Below are positions 8,375-17,827 of a stretch of 64,000 nt of DNA, in pieces (positions within the stretch are counted from its first letter, which is position 1; every line of letters starts with the position of its first letter). The DNA lies in NCBI GenBank assembly GCA_011772475.1, contig WVZK01000158.1, forward strand, positions 1 to 64,000. Reading direction: 5' to 3'. The position numbers and the translations under genes were made by a program. The notes under the pieces were generated by a model that was given only the letters and a program-made list of their open reading frames with translations, was not told where the DNA came from and made no database searches. The stretch is from Candidatus Aminicenantota bacterium (GTDB lineage: Bacteria; Acidobacteriota; Aminicenantia; Aminicenantales; Aminicenantaceae).

Positions 8375-10567
8375 TTAGGCGTTAATTCGTTCTTCTGTTT
8401 TTTCTGTTTTACGACACTCCCGGATCCACTGCATCAACCGACATCCAGCATCTTTCGGTGGCTTGGCGATGTTATGCCAAACAAGATGAGCTTTTCCATT
8501 CTCTCCAACCAGCAACAACCCAGTCATTCCACGGGACCGGTGCAAAGCCTTGATAGCTTGAGAAGGCGTCTGCACAATAGGGGTTCCTACATTCAATGAC
8601 GTATTGACAGCTACCTCCACGCCTAATCGACGGCCTATCGCCTTCAAGATAGCATGAGAAAATGGATCTACTTCCTCCCGCACAATCTGGATACGGCTCG
8701 TACCATCCCTGTGAATGACTGCAGGCACCAAATCGTAACACACTTCCTTAGCCTTGACAGTAAGGACCATGTAATTGTAGGCGTTGTAGTCGTCGTCGGA
8801 TGCCCCTTCGGACAGGCAGTATAGTTTCTTCGCTTCTTCCAGAGTAAGTATCGGAGCTAATGGACGAAAACTCTCCCTATATTTTACGTGTGCATTTAGT
8901 ATCTTCAGAGTTTCTGGATTGCACGGATTAGCAAGAATTGTCCGATGACCAAGAGCACGCGGCCCTGTCTCGCTAGCCCCTTGAAACAGGCCTAGTACTC
9001 CATCGTGCGCAATAATGTTTGCAACCATATCAGCAATTCTCTCTCTCTCTCTTGGATTGCTAATATTTCCTAGCTCTATACTTTTTGTATCATCTGCTTC
9101 CGAGATGGCGTTCTCTATACTTTCGTTGGTCGGAGCACTACCACATATGAAAGCGTGCTTCATAGGTGGGCCCAGAGAAGCTCCATGACTTAAGGCAAAA
9201 TTGTAGCAGGCTCCCATCGCAACGCCCGTGTCGCTTGGATTTGGCGGAACCCAAAGATGAAGCCGTGTATTCTTTTGCCTGAGGTTTCGGAGATAGTAGG
9301 CTTCATCGAAGTTTTCCAGTAAATTCATGTTGGCAACACAGTTGAGCGATGTCCCCCCGCTGAACACAAGTTGGTGACTTGAGGTGCGCTGGATGAGATA
9401 GTCAACGATATGGAATAGCGCATCTTCAAACACCATCTGGAGCGCTGCGGCCTTGTCAACTCGTTCTTGTGTAACCTCGGTGAGCTCGATATCGTCGATT
9501 TTCAGAACCGTACCAGGATTCCACATCTTCTCTACAGGAATCGGTTCGCCGATGATTTCCACGAGCCGTTTGCCATACGGCTTCAGTTGCCCTCGCCGAT
9601 GGTAGTTGATAAACGATCTATTTACGCGTACCTGACCATCGGAACCGAAGTACAGGATCTGCCGCAGGCGCTTGTAATAGGGATTCGTTAGACGATTGGT
9701 GTCCCCCCAAGCACTGGCTCCCATAAACCGTCCCTCACTGCTGAGGGTTGTCCATCCCCCCTGTGTAGAACTGATTACAGCGTAAAGGAATCCTAACGAA
9801 TCAAATAAATTGTGGAAGCTCTGGATGAGTTCCACTTTCCCCTGTTTAGCTACATAGGTTGACATTGCACCGTCGTCTCCAAAACCGTCTATGACGACAA
9901 TTATGGTCGGTTCTGAACTGCCAGCAAATGGCGACACTGCATATGGAAAGTAAGCATGGTTGTCGTGGTGACGCATACCAACGACTGGCACCCTCTTCTT
10001 GGTCCTAAAAAAGCTCTTGAGCTGACCAGGAGCTCTGACTGCCTCCAGGAAATGCCAAAGATTCATTTGCGGAGAGGCGGACCTGCGTGCCAGATGAACG
10101 CTGACAGGCGCTTCCTCTACAGCAACTCGAAAGCCCGTAGAGATTCCTGCCAAGTAATCCCAGGATCCGACAACGGCAAGGACATCGGCAGGCTTCCTCC
10201 CCATTTTCTCAAGAAGGCCAAGGACCTCTCTTAATGAGTTCTCTGGAAACCTGTCTTCGTGCCTGATTCCGGTATACCTCTCCTCCTCGTTATTGAAGAT
10301 GGGCCGTATCCCATCTTTCGCAGAGACCTCAGCGAGCGCCGCGGTCGAATTGTGCCCGCTTGGGCCAATGCCAACTAGATACACAGATTTTCCTCGACTA
10401 AGGCACTCACGCATTTCTTGGCCCTTCAGCATCGCATAACGGCTTTTGTTATCGTAGAATTTCAGTACAGCGCCTGCAGCTCTCACAACAGGTCTAGAAA
10501 TCTTTTCCACGAGTTTTCCCGCGTGGGGATGAGATGGGCTGTAGCGTCCTATGTTCTTTGCCATCAC
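8375..10567 (-). CDS. NodU/CmcH/TobZ-type carbamoyltransferase
   Basis: VGIGPSGHNSTAALAEV, RHHDNHAYFPYAVSPF, GASETGPRALGHRTILANP, VNTSLNVGTPIVQTP motifs. Confidence 0.9.
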   Translation of the reverse strand: MMAKNIGRYSPSHPHAGKLVEKISRPVVRAAGAVLKFYDNKSRYAMLKGQEMRECLSRGKSVYLVGIGPSGHNSTAALAEVSAKDGIRPIFNNEEERYTGIRHEDRFPENSLREVLGLLEKMGRKPADVLAVVGSWDYLAGISTGFRVAVEEAPVSVHLARRSASPQMNLWHFLEAVRAPGQLKSFFRTKKRVPVVGMRHHDNHAYFPYAVSPFAGSSEPTIIVVIDGFGDDGAMSTYVAKQGKVELIQSFHNLFDSLGFLYAVISSTQGGWTTLSSEGRFMGASAWGDTNRLTNPYYKRLRQILYFGSDGQVRVNRSFINYHRRGQLKPYGKRLVEIIGEPIPVEKMWNPGTVLKIDDIELTEVTQERVDKAAALQMVFEDALFHIVDYLIQRTSSHQLVFSGGTSLNCVANMNLLENFDEAYYLRNLRQKNTRLHLWVPPNPSDTGVAMGACYNFALSHGASLGPPMKHAFICGSAPTNESIENAISEADDTKSIELGNISNPRERERIADMVANIIAHDGVLGLFQGASETGPRALGHRTILANPCNPETLKILNAHVKYRESFRPLAPILTLEEAKKLYCLSEGASDDDYNAYNYMVLTVKAKEVCYDLVPAVIHRDGTSRIQIVREEVDPFSHAILKAIGRRLGVEVAVNTSLNVGTPIVQTPSQAIKALHRSRGMTGLLLVGENGKAHLVWHNIAKPPKDAGCRLMQWIRECRKTEKTEERINA

Positions 10568-10784
10568 TTAACCTCCTTGATTGGACTTATTTTAATTGTG
10601 TCTTCCTTTACTAATTATTTCTTTCATGGCTAAGTTAAGCTTTATTAGAAGAAAAGTTGTCAAAAATTTGTTAAAGGTTTGTCAAAAAATTGTTAAGACT
10701 GGGCAGAAAGGGAGGTTTTTTCTAAAAACGTTTGCTTAATTTGTGATATTTTTTAGGCGTGTAACAGATTTTGATTAAGATTGG

Positions 10785-10866
10785 CCAATTATGGCTAACG
10801 GTGCTTAAACCTTTTTGCTGACTTTCCCCATAAAATGAGAGCCAGCAGGGGTCTCGAACCCCCGAC
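10785..10866. repeat. Imperfect direct repeat, right copy, flanking carbamoyltransferase gene
   Basis: CCAATTATGGCTAACGGTGCTTAAACCTTTTTGCTGACTTTCCCCATAAAATGAGAGCCAGCAGG; pairs with 8276-8358. Confidence 0.85.
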
Positions 10867-10892
10867 CTCTGGATCCACAGCCCAGCGCTCTA
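10837..10892 (-). pseudogene. Truncated tRNA-like 3' half (GTG/His-type anticodon arm)
   Basis: Minus strand AGAGCGCTGGGCTGTGGATCCAGAGGTCGGGGGTTCGAGACCCCTGCTGGCTCTC; no 5' half. Confidence 0.6.
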
Positions 10893-11016
10893 TTTGAAAC
10901 CAGACTTTTCCCCGTGTGCCAAATACGTGCCAAACTTTGTTTAAAATAGCTGAAACTACGGGTCTGTAGTATAAAAGACAAAATCAAGAAAAAGCCTGGA
11001 ATTTAAGAGAATCAGA

Positions 11017-11092
11017 TGGTGGAGCTGAGGGGATTTGAACCCCCGACCTCTTGACTGCCAGTCAAGCACTCTCCCAGCTGAGCTACAGCCCC
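11017..11092 (-). tRNA. tRNA-Ala (anticodon GGC)
   Basis: Full cloverleaf GGGGCTGTAGCTCAGCTGGGAGAGTGCTTGACTGGCAGTCAAGAGGTCGGGGGTTCAAATCCCCTCAGCTCCACCA; G3:U70 wobble pair diagnostic of Ala; encoded CCA. Confidence 0.95.
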
Positions 11093-11265
11093 ACCGAGGA
11101 ATTTCCATGTTATAAAAAAATAGGTTTACAGTCAAGATTGCTCAAAAGTAAGCTTCTTTAGCCTTAGAATCTTTATATTTACTATAAGAAATGGTTTTTT
11201 TATGAAGAGTTTTGTTAACAATTGATAAAAAACATGTTAAAATACCGTTGAAAAAGGAATAAGTC

Positions 11266-13176
11266 ATGCCACCACCAAAGAAACAAGCCAAATCTTACAG
11301 AGGCATCCTATTCTGGATTGCTCTCGGAGTTGTCCTTATCATCCTCTGGAGCCTTCTTCAATCTGCGGGCACAGCGAAAAAAGAACCACCCTTCAGTGAG
11401 TTCATGCTAGAGGTTGAAAACAACCAGGTTGAAGAGGTTACTATTGCCGGAGATCAAATAAACGGAAAGTATGTCGACGGATCCACATTTAAAACTACAG
11501 CTCCTGCTAATTATGATGACCTGGTCAATATTCTCCGGGAACACAAAGTAAGCATTAGCGTGAAGCCAGCTAGAAACCCTTGGTTTTCCTATCTTTTCAC
11601 CTGGTTTCCTATCCTTCTTCTCATTCTCTTCTGGATATTCTTCATGCGCCAGATGCAGGCCGGAGGCAATAAAGCTCTCTCCTTCGGCAAGAGCCGCGCA
11701 AAGCTTTTTTCTGGAGTGCAGAAAAAAGTAACCTTCAAAGACGTGGCTGGCGTTGAAGAAGCCAAAGAAGAGCTTCAGGAGATAATCGGATTCCTGAAAG
11801 ACCCCAAGAAATTCCAAAAATTGGGAGGCCGGATTCCCAAAGGAGTGATCTTGGTAGGAGCCCCGGGTACAGGCAAAACGCTGCTTGCGCGAGCAGTTGC
11901 TGGGGAAGCGGATGTTCCTTTCTTTTCGATAAGCGGCTCTGATTTTGTAGAGATGTTTGTTGGAGTAGGAGCCTCCCGGGTGAGAGATCTTTTTGATCAG
12001 GGAAAAAAGCATGCTCCCTGCCTTATTTTCATAGACGAGATTGATGCTGTGGGAAGACAGAGAGGCGCAGGACTGGGTGGCGGCCATGACGAACGCGAAC
12101 AAACCCTGAATCAGCTTCTGGTAGAGATGGACGGCTTTGACTCCAACGAAGGAATCATTCTTATAGCCGCCACGAACAGGCCAGACATTCTGGACACCGC
12201 TCTTCTCAGACCAGGAAGGTTCGACAGAAGAATTGTTGTCAACATGCCTGATGTAAAAGGAAGAGAGGATATCCTAAAAGTTCACATAAAAAATATTCCG
12301 TTGGACAAGGAAGTTGATCTTTCAGTGCTTGCTCGCTCTACTCCAGGATTTTCTGGAGCTGACCTGGCTAACCTAGTAAACGAGGCAGCTCTGCTTGCCG
12401 CCCGTCTTAGCCAGCAGAAAGTCACGATGAAGGATATGGAAAGCGCCAAAGATAAAGTGCTGATGGGAGTGGAGAGAAAGAGTATGATCATCAGCGAAGA
12501 AGAGAAAAAAAGCACATCTTACCACGAAGCGGGTCATGCCCTCATTGCTGCTCTCTTACCAGAGGCAGACCCCATCCATAAAGTGACCATCATCCCCCGG
12601 GGGCTTGCTTTAGGGACAACCCAACAGCTTCCACTGGACGACCGCTACACTTACTCCAAAGAATATCTGGAAGCACAGCTTTCTGTGCTTATGGCCGGTC
12701 GAGCCACAGAAAAAATGTTCCTGGATAAAACAACTACAGGAGCGGCCAGCGACTTTGAGAAGGCGACAGAAATTGCCCGAAAAATGGTCTGTCAATGGGG
12801 AATGTCCGATTTAGGCCCTGTCACATTCGGCGAACGGGATGATTTAGTCTTCCTCGGCAAGGACTTAGCTATGCATAAAAACTTCAGTGAAAAAACAGCT
12901 GAAATGATAGATGCCGAAGTTAAAAAAATTATAACTAGAAACTTCAACAGAACAAAGGAGCTTTTAGAAAAAAACAGGGATAAATTGATAAAAGTTGCAG
13001 AGGCTCTTCTTGAAAAAGAAGTCTTAACTTCTGAAGAATTAGACGAAATTATAAAGGGGAAAAAAATAGCCAAGGGTAAAAAGCCATCTGTAGCTCCAAA
13101 AATCAAAGAAGAAGAGCCAAAAAAAGAAGCAAAAAAAATTCAACCTATAAAAAAGCCCGATTTGGCTAAAGCATAA
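11266..13176 (+). CDS. ftsH: ATP-dependent zinc metalloprotease FtsH
   Basis: [18 protein letters not shown] Walker [10 protein letters not shown] zinc motif. Confidence 0.98.
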   Translation: MPPPKKQAKSYRGILFWIALGVVLIILWSLLQSAGTAKKEPPFSEFMLEVENNQVEEVTIAGDQINGKYVDGSTFKTTAPANYDDLVNILREHKVSISVKPARNPWFSYLFTWFPILLLILFWIFFMRQMQAGGNKALSFGKSRAKLFSGVQKKVTFKDVAGVEEAKEELQEIIGFLKDPKKFQKLGGRIPKGVILVGAPGTGKTLLARAVAGEADVPFFSISGSDFVEMFVGVGASRVRDLFDQGKKHAPCLIFIDEIDAVGRQRGAGLGGGHDEREQTLNQLLVEMDGFDSNEGIILIAATNRPDILDTALLRPGRFDRRIVVNMPDVKGREDILKVHIKNIPLDKEVDLSVLARSTPGFSGADLANLVNEAALLAARLSQQKVTMKDMESAKDKVLMGVERKSMIISEEEKKSTSYHEAGHALIAALLPEADPIHKVTIIPRGLALGTTQQLPLDDRYTYSKEYLEAQLSVLMAGRATEKMFLDKTTTGAASDFEKATEIARKMVCQWGMSDLGPVTFGERDDLVFLGKDLAMHKNFSEKTAEMIDAEVKKIITRNFNRTKELLEKNRDKLIKVAEALLEKEVLTSEELDEIIKGKKIAKGKKPSVAPKIKEEEPKKEAKKIQPIKKPDLAKA

Positions 13177-13183
13177 ATAAAAG

Positions 13184-14086
13184 GTGAGAAAAGAGTACAC
13201 CCTCCGGGTTAACAGCAAAGATTTCACTTTAGGCCAAAGAACCTGGATAATGGGTGTCATCAACGTCACGCCTGATTCTTTCTCTGATGGGGGCCTTCAC
13301 TTCGATAAAGACAAAGCTGTGGCAAGGGGATTGCAACTTAGAGAAGAAGGCGCTGATATAATCGACATAGGGGGAGAAAGCACAAGACCTGGTTCAGAAC
13401 CAATCACCGAACAAGAAGAACTGAGGCGAGTTATTCCGGTTATCTCTGCATTAAGAGAGAAAACAGACAGCTTGATCTCCATAGATACGACAAAGTCAGA
13501 GGTGGCTCGAGCTGCTTTGGAGGCGGGTGCTGATATAATTAACGATATAAGCTCTTCAAGCTTTGATCCCAAAACGTTTTCTTTGGCTGCCGAGCGCGGT
13601 GCGCCTGTTATACTGATGCACATGAAAGGAATACCCAGAAACATGCAGGTCAATCCTTTTTATGAAAATGTGCTGCTTGAGGTCAAATCTTTCCTTAAAG
13701 AAAAAATAGAACAAGCTCAAGCCGCGGGCATCAAGAAAGAGACAATAATCATCGACCCAGGAATAGGTTTTGGCAAAAGGCATAAGGACAATCTTGTTTT
13801 GATCAAAAACCTTCATTTTTTTGAGGACCTCGATCAACCCATCCTTATCGGGATTTCCAGAAAATCCTTTATCGGGAAAATATTAGATTCTCCTCCAGAG
13901 CAGAGGCTCGAAGGAACAATTGCTTCTGCTGTGCTAAGCATCGTGCATGGAGCTCATATCCTAAGAGTCCATGATGTTGCCTCGGTAAAAAAAGCAGTAT
14001 TAGTGGCTGAAGCCATCATAAAAGAAGGCCAGCCTGCGACCACTTTTGAGGAGGGTAAAGAGAAAAAAAGTAGCTATGTTTGCTGA
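13184..14086 (+). CDS. folP: Dihydropteroate synthase (GTG start)
   Basis: GVINVTPDSFSDGG, DIGGESTRPGS, DPGIGFGK. Confidence 0.97.
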   Translation: MRKEYTLRVNSKDFTLGQRTWIMGVINVTPDSFSDGGLHFDKDKAVARGLQLREEGADIIDIGGESTRPGSEPITEQEELRRVIPVISALREKTDSLISIDTTKSEVARAALEAGADIINDISSSSFDPKTFSLAAERGAPVILMHMKGIPRNMQVNPFYENVLLEVKSFLKEKIEQAQAAGIKKETIIIDPGIGFGKRHKDNLVLIKNLHFFEDLDQPILIGISRKSFIGKILDSPPEQRLEGTIASAVLSIVHGAHILRVHDVASVKKAVLVAEAIIKEGQPATTFEEGKEKKSSYVC

Positions 14087-14849
14087 TATCATTACCGCCT
14101 TGTCTCGTTTTAATATCGGAGATCTTATAGATATCATCATCGTTACTTTTATCCTGTATTACATTTTTTCTTTGGTGAAAGATACAAAAGCCTATCAGAT
14201 GGCAATCGGCATAGGGATAGTGGGCGTTGCCTTTTTGATCTCTGAGTGGGGAAATTTAGTCGTCTTGAACTGGCTGATTAAGATATTCTCTCCTTTTCTG
14301 ATTATTGCTATTATTGTTCTCTTCCAAGGAGAGATAAGAAGGTTCTTAACTACTCTGGGCTCTCGTTCTTTCCGGAGGCCCCTTTCTCTCAAGTCCTTCA
14401 CAGAAAAATTGGAAAATGTCTTTTTGGCTGTCGATTATCTTGCTTCCAAGAAGATTGGGGCTTTGATTGCGATTGAAAAAGAGATTTCGCTCAAGAGTTA
14501 TACTGACCGGGGTACAAGAATAGATGGTGACCTCACCAAAGACCTTCTGGTCAGCATCTTTTTCCCTCATTCACCTCTTCATGATGGGGCTGTCATCATC
14601 CAAGGGAACAAGATCTCTGCTGCTGGCTGTCTCCTCCCCTTGCCCGCTTCTCATAATCTGGGAAAGGAGTACCTGCCTCGGACGAGGCATTTAGCTGCCA
14701 TAGGCCTGTCTCAAGAGACAGATGCAGCAGTGATAGTAGTCTCTGAGGAAACCGGAACCGTCTCTTTGGCTACAAAAGGAAGATTGGAAAGAAAACTGGG
14801 CAAAGAGCATCTCAAGGAAAAGCTGTTACCCTATTTACAGATAAAATGA
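14076..14849 (+). CDS. cdaA: Diadenylate cyclase CdaA
   Basis: Three N-terminal TM segments, DisA_N motifs SPLHDGAVII and PRTRHLAAIGLSQETDAAVIVVSEETG; ORF track 14046, ATG at 14076. Confidence 0.95.
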   Translation: MFADIITALSRFNIGDLIDIIIVTFILYYIFSLVKDTKAYQMAIGIGIVGVAFLISEWGNLVVLNWLIKIFSPFLIIAIIVLFQGEIRRFLTTLGSRSFRRPLSLKSFTEKLENVFLAVDYLASKKIGALIAIEKEISLKSYTDRGTRIDGDLTKDLLVSIFFPHSPLHDGAVIIQGNKISAAGCLLPLPASHNLGKEYLPRTRHLAAIGLSQETDAAVIVVSEETGTVSLATKGRLERKLGKEHLKEKLLPYLQIK

Positions 14850-15541
14850 AAAGATTTTTAAAGAATCTGTTTTTAAAAAATTGGGGACTCAAACTCTTCT
14901 CTTTTCTTCTTGCCTTGATTCTCTGGCTGACATTGATCACTCCAGAGAAAGTGTTTTCGGAAAAAACCCTGACCATCCCCTTAGAACTCCACAATATTCC
15001 TTCTGAAATGGAGCTTATAGAAAGGCCGATGGCGACTATTGACGTAAAAATCAGAGCATCCAAAAGCCTGATCAATGATATAACCTCAGCTAATGTCCAC
15101 GCCGTGCTCAACCTCGAAAAAGCCAGCCTCGACCAAGAGGATTATCCCCTCAACAAGAGCATGATCAGTATTCCTTCCGGTGCTGAGGTCAGAGATATCT
15201 ATCCCAGTCAGGTGAGCCTCAAGTTAGAAAGGACAAAAGAAATCCTGTTGGACGTTGAAGCAAATATCATCGGCAAATTAAAAGAGGGATTTAAACTGGA
15301 AAACGTCGGGATCTTTCCTCCTCAAGTTCTCATCAAGGGACCAGAAAGCAAGGTCAAGGATCGCTACAAAGTAAGAACAAGTCCCATCGATATTTCCGCG
15401 CTCAATGAGACGACAGAACTTGAAGCTGACCTTATCCTTCCTAACCCTGACCTGAGATTGGCCTCTTCGGAAACGAAAGTAAGAGTTAGGATCGTTATTC
15501 AGGAAGCAAATCCTGAAGCTAAGAGAAGAAAGAAGACATAG
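14846..15541 (+). CDS. cdaR: CdaR-like YbbR-domain protein
   Basis: Single N-terminal TM, repeated YbbR-like modules, 4-bp overlap with cdaA. Confidence 0.85.
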   Translation: MKRFLKNLFLKNWGLKLFSFLLALILWLTLITPEKVFSEKTLTIPLELHNIPSEMELIERPMATIDVKIRASKSLINDITSANVHAVLNLEKASLDQEDYPLNKSMISIPSGAEVRDIYPSQVSLKLERTKEILLDVEANIIGKLKEGFKLENVGIFPPQVLIKGPESKVKDRYKVRTSPIDISALNETTELEADLILPNPDLRLASSETKVRVRIVIQEANPEAKRRKKT

Positions 15542-15617
15542 AAGAAATAATCTTTACCCTTGAATCCGCGCGTTTTTTAGCTATAATCTATTTTTGAATT
15601 AAGGGATAAGCCCCAAA

Positions 15618-16958
15618 ATGGAAAAGCTTTTCGGGACAGATGGAATAAGAGCGGTGGCTGGCCAGCCTCCTCTCGATTATTCCTCGGTATATACCCTAGG
15701 GAAAGCACTGGTCTCGCTTCTTAAAGAAGAAGAGTTAGAACCCCGGATTATCATCGGTCGAGATACACGAGAGTCAGGAGAATGGCTTGAACAGGCTTTA
15801 TTCCTGGGGATAAATGCCGGAGAGGGAGAACCTGTTGCAGCCGGTATCATACCCACATCTGCGGTTTCTTTCTTGACGAAAAAACATCTTTTTTCTGCAG
15901 GAATTGTCATTTCCGCCTCTCACAATGCTTATCAAGATAACGGCATTAAAATCTTTTCATCCAAGGGGATAAAAATATCAGATGCGTGGGAAAGAAAACT
16001 TGAAAAGGCTATGAGAGAAGCTCCTCCGAACGTCAAAAGAGAAAACATCAGAATTACTCCCCAGTCCTCTTTGGAACAGGACTACATGGATTTTCTGAAG
16101 AGCCGGTTTTTTCATGTCAGTCTCAAAAGAAAAATCAAGGTTGTACTCGACTGCTCCAATGGAGCCAGCTCCTTCTTTGCTTCTCGGGTTTTTTCAGATT
16201 TGGGTTTTGAAGTCATCACCATCGGTAACACTCCTGACGGAAAAAACATCAACGACAACTGCGGCTCTCTCTATCCCCAGAACCTAGTCCGGAAGGTAAT
16301 CGAGAGCAAGGCGGATATAGGAGTCGCTTATGATGGAGATGCTGACAGAGCTATCTGGGTTGATGAGAAGGGCAGAATATTGAATGGCGACCACACTCTT
16401 TTTGTCCTATCCCGATTCATGAAGGAAAAAGGGCGTTTGAAATCAGATTATGTCGTAGCTACAACAATGAGCAATATGGGCTTAGAAAAAGCCATAGAAA
16501 AATTAGATTTGAAGCTTTTGCGAACCCAGGTTGGCGATAAATATGTCCTTGAAGAAATGATGAAGTTGAAAGCAAACCTGGGTGGTGAACAATCAGGTCA
16601 TACTATATTTCTGGATGATTGCCCGACAGGAGATGGAATCCTGACCAGTCTAAAAATGCTTGAGGTTATGGCTACGCACAATCTTCCTTTATCCAAGCTA
16701 GTGGAGGATTTGGAAGAATATCCTCAAATTCTCCTGAATATCCCGGTTGGAAAGAAGATCGATTTCGATCAGTTCCCAGAAATTATGCAGGCTAAGCAAG
16801 AGATCGAAGAGCGATTGGGAAACTCTGGGCGCCTGAACGTTCGCTATTCTGGAACTGAACCAGTGGCCCGAGTAATGATCGAAGGCCAGGATAAAGGCGA
16901 GATAGAAGACTGCGCCTGCCAAATGGCCAGTGTCATCGCCAAGTATCTCGGAAATTAA
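15618..16958 (+). CDS. glmM: Phosphoglucosamine mutase
   Basis: FGTDGIRA, ISASHNAYQDNGIK, YDGDADRA, GEQSGH, RYSGTEPVARVM. Confidence 0.97.
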   Translation: MEKLFGTDGIRAVAGQPPLDYSSVYTLGKALVSLLKEEELEPRIIIGRDTRESGEWLEQALFLGINAGEGEPVAAGIIPTSAVSFLTKKHLFSAGIVISASHNAYQDNGIKIFSSKGIKISDAWERKLEKAMREAPPNVKRENIRITPQSSLEQDYMDFLKSRFFHVSLKRKIKVVLDCSNGASSFFASRVFSDLGFEVITIGNTPDGKNINDNCGSLYPQNLVRKVIESKADIGVAYDGDADRAIWVDEKGRILNGDHTLFVLSRFMKEKGRLKSDYVVATTMSNMGLEKAIEKLDLKLLRTQVGDKYVLEEMMKLKANLGGEQSGHTIFLDDCPTGDGILTSLKMLEVMATHNLPLSKLVEDLEEYPQILLNIPVGKKIDFDQFPEIMQAKQEIEERLGNSGRLNVRYSGTEPVARVMIEGQDKGEIEDCACQMASVIAKYLGN

Positions 16959-16965
16959 AAAGAAT

Positions 16966-17095
16966 AAAAATGGGGACAGGCTACTTTTTTCTGTAATGGC
17001 GCAAGAAAAGCAACCTGTCCATTTTTTATGATAAACTAAAATGGTGAGGCAAAAAAGTAGCCTGTCCCCTTTTTATGTCCCCTTTTATGGGAGGA
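16966..17095. repeat. R2 paired inverted repeat (GGGGACAGGCTACTTTTTT ... AAAAAAGTAGCCTGTCCCC)
   Basis: Two long inverted arms plus internal third partial copy CAACCTGTCC. Confidence 0.85.
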
Positions 17096-17099
17096 GAAA

Positions 17100-17816
17100 A
17101 TGAAACTCGCCGTCAATGTTGATCATTTTGCGACAATAAGAGAGGCTCGGCGCAGTCACGAGCCAGAACCCATTCTGGCGGCTCTCTTAGCTGAGCAGGC
17201 AGGAGCAGATGGCATTGTTTGTCACTTAAGAGGAGATAGACGCCATATCAAGGAAAGGGACTTAGAAGTGCTAAGAGAAGGTATCAAAACCAAGCTCAAC
17301 CTGGAGATGGCCGCGACAGAAGAAATGAAGAAAATTGCTTTCGCGATAAAACCGGATATTGTTTCTTTGGTGCCCGAGCGAGAGGAGGAATTGACTACAG
17401 AGGGGGGATTGGATGTTTTGTCGAACGAGAAGCATCTGACTCCTTTTATCCGGGAATTAAAAGATGCAGGGATAAGAGTCAGTATTTTTGTCGATCCTGA
17501 TCTAAAGCAAATCGAAGCCTGCCACAAGGTTGGTGTAAAACTCATCGAAATTAATACCGGAAAATACGCAGATTTAAGACCAGGAAAAGAGCGCGAGGAA
17601 GCCTTGGAGGAGATTAAAAAGGCAGCCGAGCGCGGCCATGAATTGGGCCTTGAAATTCACGCTGGCCATGGACTGGATTATAAAAATGTCATTCCTGTTG
17701 CTGCTATCCCAGAAATCAAAGAATTTAGCATAGGCTTCTCTATCGTAGCTCGATCAGCTATGGTAGGAATAGAGAAGGCTGTTAAAGAAATGGTAGCCCT
17801 CATCGAAAAATATTGA
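17100..17816 (+). CDS. pdxJ: Pyridoxine 5'-phosphate synthase
   Basis: LAVNVDHFATIREAR, HLRGDRRHI, GLEIHAGHGLDY. Confidence 0.97.
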   Translation: MKLAVNVDHFATIREARRSHEPEPILAALLAEQAGADGIVCHLRGDRRHIKERDLEVLREGIKTKLNLEMAATEEMKKIAFAIKPDIVSLVPEREEELTTEGGLDVLSNEKHLTPFIRELKDAGIRVSIFVDPDLKQIEACHKVGVKLIEINTGKYADLRPGKEREEALEEIKKAAERGHELGLEIHAGHGLDYKNVIPVAAIPEIKEFSIGFSIVARSAMVGIEKAVKEMVALIEKY

Positions 17817-17827
17817 GAAAGGTCAAC

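Noticed and set aside
10918-10934. Sigma-54-like TTTGGCACGTATTTGGC upstream of the carbamoyltransferase
   Set aside because: GG-N10-GC spacing fits, but it is ~350 bp from the gene and separated by tRNA relic and repeat sequence; poor -12 (TTTGGC), so not called.
10805-10987. 60-aa ORF over the right direct repeat
   Set aside because: Translation of tRNA-relic and repeat sequence, not a plausible protein.
11407-12102. 231-aa minus-strand ORF opposite ftsH
   Set aside because: Antisense shadow of the strongly conserved FtsH frame; no recognisable domain, low-complexity composition.
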